From Candidatus Omnitrophota bacterium (lineage in GTDB: Bacteria > Omnitrophota > Gorgyraeia > Gorgyraeales > Gorgyraeaceae), in contig JAHJQM010000013.1 in the NCBI GenBank assembly GCA_018819285.1, positions 1 through 61,807 of the forward strand: 61,807 bases of DNA, in the 5' to 3' direction. This document shows, piece after piece, positions 53,411 through 61,807 of the stretch (the stretch's first letter is position 1; each line of letters opens with the position of its first letter). The translations under genes were made by a program, and so were the position numbers. The notes beneath the pieces are model-generated. The model saw only the letters and a list, made by a program, of their open reading frames with translations, made no database searches and was not told the DNA's origin.

Positions 53411-53440
53411 GGTATACAAATAATGTCTATAATTCGTCAA
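53411..53440 (-). promoter_or_regulatory. Possible promoter of a very short transcript
   Basis: TTGACG (53440-53435) and TATACC (53416-53411), spacer 18 bp. Followed by AAGGGAACAGGTTAACAGG and the terminator 20-50 bases on, so the product would be only about 45-50 nt. The run CAAGGGAACA also occurs in the carB leader. Confidence 0.35.
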
Positions 53441-53491
53441 AATTGGTAATAATCGGCAGGGATGCTTTTTTGGTTTTATCGTCGCTGATAG

Positions 53492-53569
53492 TGGCGTCCC
53501 CACGGGGATTTGAACCCCGGTCGTCAGATCGAAAATCTGATGTCCTAGACCAGGCTAGACGATGGGGAC
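53492..53569 (-). tRNA. tRNA-Glu (UUC)
   Basis: A 78-nt cloverleaf: acceptor GTCCCCA/TGGGGAC, anticodon stem TCAGA/TCTGA with loop TTTTCGA (anticodon TTC), T-arm CGGGGTTCAAATCCCCG, discriminator G, CCA encoded. It begins five bases after the gyrA stop, implying excision from the gyrase transcript. Confidence 0.97.
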
Positions 53570-53573
53570 GTAT

Positions 53574-56009
53574 TTACTCTTCTTTTTCTTCAGGAACTAC
53601 GTGGGCAATAGATGAAACAGTATCACCTGAATCAAGTTTTATTATATGCACGCCTTGCGCACTTCTTCCTGTGGATCTTATATCTTTTACGCTCAAACGG
53701 ACAATCATGCCCTTCTGGGTTATAACCATAAGCTCGTCATGGTCGTTAACTATTTTAAGGCCTACTGCTGCGCCGTTTTTATTAGTAACTTTTACGTTGA
53801 TTATGCCTTTACCTCCGCGGGATTGTTTTCTGTATTCGTTTATTGCTGTACGTTTTGCAAAGCCTTCAGAAGTAGCTGTTAAAACCGTGGAATCTTTTTT
53901 AACTACTTCCATTGCAATAACTTTGTCTTTTTTGGCAAGCCTGATGCCTTTTACGCCTTTGGCGCCCCTGCCCATATCTCTCACTTGTTTCTCAGGAAAA
54001 CGGATAGCTTTGCCTGAATGAGTTGCCATTAATATTTCCTGCGTTCCATCTGTCAGCGATACATCTATTAGCTCGTCGCCCTCTTCAAGCGTAATGCCAA
54101 TAATACCACCTTTTCTTGGATTCGAATAAGCCATGAGATCTGTTTTTTTAATAAGGCCGTTTTTAGTTGCCATGATAACAAAATTGTCTTCTTTGAATTC
54201 CTTCACTCTTACGTAAGAGGATATGTTTTCACCTTGTTCAAGCTGCAATAGGTTTATAATCGCCTTTCCTCTTGCTGAACGGCTTGCCTGAGGGATTTCA
54301 TAAACCTTAAGCCAGTGAATCCTGCCTTTATTTGTAAAAAATAAAATATATTCATGAGTAGATGCAATAAATAGATGCTCTACAAAATCCTCTTCTTTCA
54401 TATCAATGCCTGTAACGCCTGCCCCGCCCCGTTTTTGGCGCCTATAAGCGTCTACTGGCAGGCGTTTTAAATAACCTGCGTGGCTTATTGTAATAACCAT
54501 GTCCTCTTCTTTGATCAGGTCTTCTATCTCAATATCTTCTACTTTCCCTACTATCTCGGTTCTTCGCTCATCTCCATATTTCTTTTTTAATTCCAATGCT
54601 TCGTCTTTAACTATTTCTAGAATCTTCTTCTCGCTTTTCAGAATTGTCTTATACGTTTCTATCTTTTTTATAAGATCCAGATATTCGTTTTCTACCTTAT
54701 CTCTTTCAAGCGCTGTCAGGCGCTGCAGCTGCATCTCTAAGATAGCCTGGGCCTGAATTTCGCTCAAATCAAAATTTTTCATCAAGGCAGCCTGGGCTGC
54801 TTTCGGATCCTTTGACTCTCTAATGGTTTTTATAATCTGAGTCAGATGCTCTATGGCTATCTTAAAGCCTTCTAATATATGCGCCCTTCTTTCAGCTTTA
54901 TTGAGCTCAAATTGTGTCCTGCGCCGGACAATTTCTTTTCTATGTTTAACATATGCTTCGAGCATCTCTTTAAGGTTTAAAACCTTTGGCTTGTTGTCAA
55001 CCAAGGCAAGCATGATAATGCCAAAGCTTTCTTCCATCTGGGTATGTTTATACAATTGATTAAGGATTATCTCTGCGTTTTGGTCACGCTTTATCTCTAT
55101 GACAATCCTCATGCCTTCTCTGTCAGATTCATCCCTGATATCAGAAATGCCCTCTATCTTTTTGTCCTGTACAAGACCGGCCATGTTCTCTATAAGCTTT
55201 GATTTATTGACCTGGTAAGGGATCTCTGTAATAATAATAGCCTCTTTGCCCTGTTTTTGTTTTTCAATACTTGCGCGTGCGTGAATTTTTAAAAGCCCCC
55301 TGCCTGTTTCGTACGCACTCTTTATCCCTTCCTTGCCGCAGATAATGCCGCCTGTCGGAAAATCAGGGCCTTTGACAATTTTCATTAAATCTTTTATGGC
55401 GATCTCGGGATTGCCGATCAATTCTGTTATTGCGTCCACTATCTCTCTCAGATTATGAGGCGGAATATTTGTTGCCATACCTACAGCAATCCCGCTTGAA
55501 CCATTTACCAATAAATTCGGAAGCCTTGCTGGCAATACTGTGGGCTCTTCCAAGGTTTCGTCAAAATTAGGGGTAAATTTTACTGTGTCTTTATCTATAT
55601 CCGTGAGTATCTCATCGGCAATTGTGGCCATGCGCGCTTCAGTATAACGCATAGCAGCAGCCATGTCTCCATCAACTGACCCAAAATTACCCTGGCCGTC
55701 TATTAGAGGATACCTAAGAGAAAAATCCTGGACCATCCTCACCAAAGAATCATACACAGCGGTATCGCCATGCGGGTGGTATTTACCAAGCACTTCTCCA
55801 ACGATTCTGGCGCATTTCTTGTATGGTTTTGAGTGCTCCAGTCCAAGCTCTCTCATCGCATAAAGAATTCTTCGATGCACAGGCTTTAAACCATCGCGCA
55901 CATCAGGCAGAGCTCTCCCTACAATTACGCTCATAGCGTAACTTATATACGAGGCCTTCATCTCGTCTTCAATGTAAACAGGCACTACTTTTTCGTTTTG
56001 TGCGTACAT
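53574..56009 (-). CDS. gyrA: DNA gyrase subunit A
   Basis: An 811-residue type II topoisomerase subunit that cuts and rejoins DNA. The catalytic tyrosine is Y122 in [11 protein letters not shown]; the quinolone region reads [10 protein letters not shown] (Thr at the Ser83 position, Asp87). The C-terminal beta-pinwheel (about 500-800) has a GyrA-box-like QKRGGAG, so supercoiling gyrase rather than ParC is favoured. It follows gyrB by 21 bp. Confidence 0.97.
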   Translation of the reverse strand: MYAQNEKVVPVYIEDEMKASYISYAMSVIVGRALPDVRDGLKPVHRRILYAMRELGLEHSKPYKKCARIVGEVLGKYHPHGDTAVYDSLVRMVQDFSLRYPLIDGQGNFGSVDGDMAAAMRYTEARMATIADEILTDIDKDTVKFTPNFDETLEEPTVLPARLPNLLVNGSSGIAVGMATNIPPHNLREIVDAITELIGNPEIAIKDLMKIVKGPDFPTGGIICGKEGIKSAYETGRGLLKIHARASIEKQKQGKEAIIITEIPYQVNKSKLIENMAGLVQDKKIEGISDIRDESDREGMRIVIEIKRDQNAEIILNQLYKHTQMEESFGIIMLALVDNKPKVLNLKEMLEAYVKHRKEIVRRRTQFELNKAERRAHILEGFKIAIEHLTQIIKTIRESKDPKAAQAALMKNFDLSEIQAQAILEMQLQRLTALERDKVENEYLDLIKKIETYKTILKSEKKILEIVKDEALELKKKYGDERRTEIVGKVEDIEIEDLIKEEDMVITISHAGYLKRLPVDAYRRQKRGGAGVTGIDMKEEDFVEHLFIASTHEYILFFTNKGRIHWLKVYEIPQASRSARGKAIINLLQLEQGENISSYVRVKEFKEDNFVIMATKNGLIKKTDLMAYSNPRKGGIIGITLEEGDELIDVSLTDGTQEILMATHSGKAIRFPEKQVRDMGRGAKGVKGIRLAKKDKVIAMEVVKKDSTVLTATSEGFAKRTAINEYRKQSRGGKGIINVKVTNKNGAAVGLKIVNDHDELMVITQKGMIVRLSVKDIRSTGRSAQGVHIIKLDSGDTVSSIAHVVPEEKEE

Positions 56010-56030
56010 TTATTTCGGCCTTTGCTTTTA

Positions 56031-58510
<2,480 letters not shown>

Positions 58511-58531
58511 ATGAATTATTTCTATGTTTGT

Positions 58532-58623
58532 GCGAATTAATCCTTGACATTTTGCGTAGTACATTAAAATAACTGGCTTCTAGTGCGTTCAAATCCCCCG
58601 CAAAATGTCGAGGATAAATTCGG
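58532..58623. repeat. Long imperfect inverted repeat between gyrB and dciA
   Basis: Two 25-bp arms (58532-58556 and 58599-58623) match at 22 positions, with a 42-base loop. Core ATCCTTGACATTTTGCG. Flanked on both sides by family C palindromes, so the whole 58470-58662 segment is symmetrical. Confidence 0.7.
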
Positions 58624-58627
58624 CCAA

Positions 58628-58662
58628 ATGACTTACGTCACCCTTCGGACTCCGTAAGTCAT
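58628..58662. repeat. Palindromic element (family C, copy 2) after dciA
   Basis: ATGACTTACG (58628-58637) pairs with CGTAAGTCAT (58653-58662); the right half GGACTCCGTAAGTCA equals copy 1, the left half is degenerate. Outer GGCC tracts extend the stem. It begins five bases after the dciA stop in the direction of transcription. Confidence 0.75.
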
Positions 58663-58666
58663 GGCC

Positions 58667-58978
58667 TCAGCTTATTTCTCCCATTCTAAACCTGATATCT
58701 TTTATCTTTTCTTTACCCAAGGTTTTTTGCATCTTTAGCAGGGTGTTTTTCTTTTTTAAACTTAACATATAGAGCCAGGTAGAACTATCGACTTCTATTG
58801 TAAGGATATTTTTTTTAATTGCAACAGGCTTTGTGTGAGCAATCGCTTTTGATTCAATTGCATCTTGCCATGCCTGCACAATTTCTCCTCTTTGGCCGTG
58901 GGTTTTTGTATCTAGTTTTTTTATTACCTGACTTATTATATTTCTTATATCTACAGGTCTTTTCCCTTTTTTTCTCAT
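58667..58978 (-). CDS. dciA: DciA-like (DUF721) helicase-loading protein
   Basis: A 103-residue DUF721 protein: IRNIISQVIKKL, VQAWQDAIESKAIAHTKPVAI, NILTIEVDSSTWLYMLSLKK. DciA is the ancestral DnaB helicase loader in bacteria lacking DnaC or DnaI. It sits between dnaN and gyrB, the place often held by recF, which is absent here. No clear ribosome-binding site; a small palindrome (58990-59006) lies just upstream. Confidence 0.88.
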   Translation of the reverse strand: MRKKGKRPVDIRNIISQVIKKLDTKTHGQRGEIVQAWQDAIESKAIAHTKPVAIKKNILTIEVDSSTWLYMLSLKKKNTLLKMQKTLGKEKIKDIRFRMGEIS

Positions 58979-58989
58979 TACACGCCCAT

Positions 58990-59006
58990 CCCGATCGCCG
59001 ATCGGG
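58990..59006. repeat. Short palindrome between dnaN and dciA
   Basis: CCCGATCG and CGATCGGG (8-bp arms) around one base in the 34-bp gap. GC-rich against AT-rich surroundings. Confidence 0.6.
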
Positions 59007-59012
59007 CAAAGG

Positions 59013-60104
59013 TTAAACTAGCTGCATTGGAAGCGCAAGATACAAAAACCAGTCTTCTATTCTTATCACAGCAGGTTTGTCCGGCCCAAAGACCTCCAGA
59101 GCTATCTCGTCTTGAGGAATAATTTTTAAAACATCTAGTATGTAATTCGGGTTAAACCCTACTGTGATCTCCTGGCCTTTATAAACAGTATCTATCTCTT
59201 CCCTGACTTCTCCTATGTTCGGACTTGATTTTGAAACTATTATCTTGTTTTTCAGGATCTCAAATTTGACAGACTGAGAATCCTGTGTTGTGAGAAGCGC
59301 CGCTCTTTTTATCCCGTCCAAAAACTGGCTTCTCTGTATCATTATTTTTTCCTGCGCCTCTTTGGGCACAACTTGTTCGTGATTAGGAAAATCGCCTTCT
59401 ATCAGCCTGGATATTATTGTTATGTTTTTCAAATCAAACTTCACCTGATTTTCACTGAACACAATCTTTACGTCGCCCTCATCACCCAGAATTCTATTTA
59501 GTTCATAAATAGTTTTTGACGGGACAATTATAACCTTGTTTAATCCATCTTTTTCTATGTCTCTTTTTACAAGGCTGAGTCTTTTGCCGTCTGTTGTAAC
59601 TATTGTAAGATGTTTACCTTTAAATAAAAATAATGCGCCGTTTAAAACATACCTTGTGTCGTCATGAGACATTGAAAAATGCGTCATATTGATCATGTTT
59701 TTTAAAACACTTTGTTTTATTACAACATTTGGTTCGTCTTTAAATTCCGGCAGTTTAGGAAATTCTTCTTTTGGTAAACCTATTATTTTAAAAAAACACT
59801 TACTACATTTTATAACCATTGAATTATTTTTCATTGTGCTGATAGATATATCTTCATCTGGCAATTCTTTTATAATATCATTGAATCTTTTAGCAGGGAT
59901 AGTTATTGCGCCTTCTTCTTCAATTATTGTCTCAAGTGATGAAGATATGCCTATATCAAGGTCTGTGCTTGTTAAAACCACTTTGTTTTTTTCTGCTTCT
60001 ATTAAAATATTTGAAAGTATTGGTAAGCTATTTTTTGAAGATATTATATTTTGGACATGTTGTATGTTTTTTAAAAATGCTTGTTTGAGTATTTTTATTT
60101 TCAT
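59013..60104 (-). CDS. dnaN: DNA polymerase III sliding clamp (beta subunit)
   Basis: A 363-residue beta clamp of three similar domains that keeps the polymerase on DNA. LPILSNILIEAEKNKVVLTSTDLDIGI, MSHDDTRYVLNGALF, ATDGKRLSL-type TTDGKRLSLVKR and a C-terminal ALPMQL tail fit the family. Start supported by AGGGAGATATA. Separated from dnaA by a 154-bp AT-rich gap with DnaA-box-like sites. Confidence 0.97.
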   Translation of the reverse strand: MKIKILKQAFLKNIQHVQNIISSKNSLPILSNILIEAEKNKVVLTSTDLDIGISSSLETIIEEEGAITIPAKRFNDIIKELPDEDISISTMKNNSMVIKCSKCFFKIIGLPKEEFPKLPEFKDEPNVVIKQSVLKNMINMTHFSMSHDDTRYVLNGALFLFKGKHLTIVTTDGKRLSLVKRDIEKDGLNKVIIVPSKTIYELNRILGDEGDVKIVFSENQVKFDLKNITIISRLIEGDFPNHEQVVPKEAQEKIMIQRSQFLDGIKRAALLTTQDSQSVKFEILKNKIIVSKSSPNIGEVREEIDTVYKGQEITVGFNPNYILDVLKIIPQDEIALEVFGPDKPAVIRIEDWFLYLALPMQLV

Positions 60105-60258
60105 TATATCTCCCTATTTTCTATTATCTGATTCAGTTAAAAATAGAAGAATTAGATAGTAAGCACTGTGAATAAGTTGAAAAGACCGAAACCCAAGTTT
60201 AATATTATAGTTATGAAATAAAAATAATCCACAAAAAAATAAAAATAATCCCCTGTTA
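60105..60258. promoter_or_regulatory. AT-rich dnaA-dnaN gap with DnaA-box-like sites (possible oriC part)
   Basis: Compared with TTATCCACA: TAATCCACA at 60225-60233 (8/9), the complement of TTATTCACA at 60167-60175 (8/9), and TTATCAACT at 60256-60264 (7/9, overlapping the dnaA stop). The bases between are A/T runs suitable for unwinding. Confidence 0.5.
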
Positions 60259-61602
60259 TCAACTTTTTATGTCTAACATCAACTTTTGTATCAAGTTTTT
60301 CACATTACGGTTCTTTTTTAAATCAGAATCTATTTTTCCAAACGCGTGTATTACTGTTGAGTGGTCTCTCCCGCCAAAATACTCCCCTATCTCTGGCAAT
60401 GTCAGGTCTGTCATTTCTCTTGCCAGGTACATGGCCACATGCCTGGGGTAGACTACCTGCCGGGTTCTTTTTTTTGTTTTCATATCAGAGAGTTTTATGT
60501 CAAAATACTCAGCCACCTTTTTTTGAATAAGCTCCATAGTTATTTTTTTAGAACCTCCGGAGCTTGTATCTTTTAGGATCTCTTTAACGAGCTCCATAGT
60601 TATTTTTTTATTCTCCAAAGCAGAATATGCGATTAGTTTTATAAGAGCACCTTCCAACTCTCTTATGTTAGTTGTTATATTTTCCGCGATAAAATAGAGT
60701 ATATCATCCGAAAGCTTTGAGCCGTTGCGTTCCGCCTTTTTTTTAAGTATAGCTATGCGAGTTTCAAAATCCGGCAACTGTACATCTGTAACAAGACCCC
60801 ACTCAAACCTGGAAATAAGCCTTTCTTCTAAGCCCGGGATTGTTTTGGGGGCGCGGTCGCTGGAAAGGACTATTTGTTTATGGCCATCGTAAAGCGCATT
60901 GAATGTATGAAAAAATTCTTCCTGGGTGGCTTCTTTGCCAGCTATAAAATGTATATCATCTATCAAAAGCACGTCTACACTTCTATATTTTTCCCGGAAT
61001 TTCTGGGTGGTCCTCGTTTGTATACCGTTTATGAGCTCGTTTGTAAAACTTTCGCTCGTTGTATAAAACAATTTTAGGCCCCTGTGCATTTCTGATATAT
61101 AATGGCAGGATGCTTGCATGAGATGAGTTTTGCCAAGCCCTACCCCGCCATAAATAAATAGAGGATTATATGCTTTTGCAGGCGCTTCTGCAATGGCAAG
61201 CGTTGCCGCATGCGCAAAACGATTTGAAGAACCTACGACAAAACCTTCAAAGGTATATTTTGGGTTTAGATAAAAAGGTTTTTTCTGAACAAGTTTTTCA
61301 GGAGGCGCAACCTGTGCCTGGCTTGCTAGACTGGTTGTTTTCTGCAGGGGCTCTTCTTTTATATCGAAAGCCACAGGCAAAATCTTGCCCAATGTTTTTA
61401 ATATGGAAACATTCAATATGTCTCTATAGTGGTCGTAGATCCAATCCTTGAAAAAATTAGAAGGGACTTGGATAATTATACTATCATCCGTCACAGAAAC
61501 AAGCTTTGCCTGGGTGAACCAGTTTTCAAAAGCCTGCTCACCTATTTCCTGCTTTATATGTTCGAGAATTTTATCCCAGAGATTGGCTAAGTCAAAAGAC
61601 AT
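60259..61602 (-). CDS. dnaA: Chromosomal replication initiator DnaA
   Basis: A 447-residue AAA+ initiator. Domain I (1-85), a short linker, Walker A GGVGLGKTHLMQA (about 151), Walker B VLLIDDIHFI, sensor and arginine-finger region ERLISRFEWGL, and the domain IV signature ARQVVYPRHVAMYLAREMT...GGRDHSTVIHA that binds DnaA boxes. An exact 21-bp direct repeat (60530-60550, 60590-60610) encodes KKITMEL twice near the domain III/IV joint. Confidence 0.98.
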   Translation of the reverse strand: MSFDLANLWDKILEHIKQEIGEQAFENWFTQAKLVSVTDDSIIIQVPSNFFKDWIYDHYRDILNVSILKTLGKILPVAFDIKEEPLQKTTSLASQAQVAPPEKLVQKKPFYLNPKYTFEGFVVGSSNRFAHAATLAIAEAPAKAYNPLFIYGGVGLGKTHLMQASCHYISEMHRGLKLFYTTSESFTNELINGIQTRTTQKFREKYRSVDVLLIDDIHFIAGKEATQEEFFHTFNALYDGHKQIVLSSDRAPKTIPGLEERLISRFEWGLVTDVQLPDFETRIAILKKKAERNGSKLSDDILYFIAENITTNIRELEGALIKLIAYSALENKKITMELVKEILKDTSSGGSKKITMELIQKKVAEYFDIKLSDMKTKKRTRQVVYPRHVAMYLAREMTDLTLPEIGEYFGGRDHSTVIHAFGKIDSDLKKNRNVKNLIQKLMLDIKS

Positions 61603-61626
61603 AATCTATCCACAATTTTTCCACAT
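61603..61626. promoter_or_regulatory. DnaA-box-like pair just upstream of dnaA
   Basis: CTATCCACA (61606-61614) and TTTTCCACA (61617-61625), each 8/9 to the consensus TTATCCACA, same orientation, 2 bases apart. Suits autoregulation of dnaA or an origin sub-region. Confidence 0.5.
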
Positions 61627-61676
61627 TATAACAGCGCCATTCTCTCTTTTCAAGATAAATCTTTTTGGGTGTCAAG

Positions 61677-61726
61677 CCAATTTAGAAATGTCCGGTTTTT
61701 ACCAAATTAGAAATGTCCTGTTTTTA
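61677..61726. repeat. Two tandem 25-bp direct repeats upstream of dnaA
   Basis: Copies at 61677-61701 and 61702-61726 are adjacent and agree at 23 of 25 positions; core TTAGAAATGTCC followed by GTTTTTA. No ORF. Could be origin-associated iterons or the remains of an insertion-sequence end. Confidence 0.6.
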
Positions 61727-61807
61727 TTGTTTAGTTAATACCGGTTCTCCTTGCTTTTGTTTGTAATTTATAGCATTTAAATGCATGCTTTTATATAAGG
61801 GCCTTTT

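Noticed and set aside
58580-58605. tRNA T-arm-like run GTTCAAATCCCC upstream of gyrB
   Set aside because: The five bases before it do not pair with the CCCCC after it, and no acceptor, D or anticodon arms are present. It is part of the inverted-repeat loop.
61677-61726. CRISPR-like repeat pair
   Set aside because: Only two copies and directly adjacent without spacers; a simple tandem duplication.

Overview
The window looks like a chromosomal segment of an uncultured bacterium, most likely Candidatus Omnitrophota (OP3) or a close relative. The reasons are moderate-to-low GC, one 4,565-residue mosaic gene of the kind known from that phylum, a SpoVG carrying a zinc ribbon, an outer-membrane-type beta-barrel protein, and trehalose genes fused in an unusual way. 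The phylum is inferred from family knowledge, not from a marker tree. From about 1.4 kb to the right edge every recognised gene lies on the minus strand, running away from dnaA (59.0-61.8 kb). A replication origin is therefore probably at or just beyond the right end, and the genes are co-oriented with the leftward-moving fork. Only the first gene, which is cut by the left edge, is on the plus strand.

Layout from right to left, in the direction of transcription: dnaA - dnaN - dciA - gyrB - gyrA - tRNA-Glu (replication and topology operon). Next comes a 690-bp non-coding stretch with promoters and terminators, then the 13.7-kb giant gene and an outer-membrane barrel gene. A hisG - mS38-like mini-protein - TPR lipoprotein - split transketolase - ispE - spoVG - tRNA-Gln run follows, then a four-gene operon of secreted proteins of unknown function, a small tautomerase, and a candidate small RNA. 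After that come hflK-hflC-mscS, a GH130/GT4 glycoside pair, a nitronate monooxygenase, yggT, a lipoprotein, a truncated pyruvate kinase and an SLC12-type cation-chloride transporter. A trehalose operon (two small membrane proteins, a sensor-fused OtsA, OtsB, DUF5752, TreT and another small membrane protein) is next, followed by a sulfur/Fe-S cluster (Rrf2 regulator, cysK, DUF39, Nfu) and carB - DUF1846 - a PurF-like protein.

Functionally, the middle of the window reads as a stress and osmotic-balance region. It has two trehalose routes, one tethered to a membrane sensor, together with a salt transporter, one full and one truncated MscS-type protein, and the HflKC membrane quality-control complex.

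Three non-coding themes stand out. (1) There are several short, near-perfect palindromic elements. One sits exactly between the Shine-Dalgarno and the start codon of gyrB, and one is embedded in frame in the giant gene, with a longer perfect version at the ispE/transketolase junction. (2) Several unrelated operons have the order promoter - short structured leader - intrinsic terminator - ribosome-binding site. The leaders of hflK and of the trehalose operon share a recognisable sequence and structure pattern, which makes a riboswitch-like attenuator plausible. (3) A compact promoter-to-terminator unit without an ORF at 28.5 kb is a good small-RNA candidate. No CRISPR array, rRNA or intact insertion sequence was seen.
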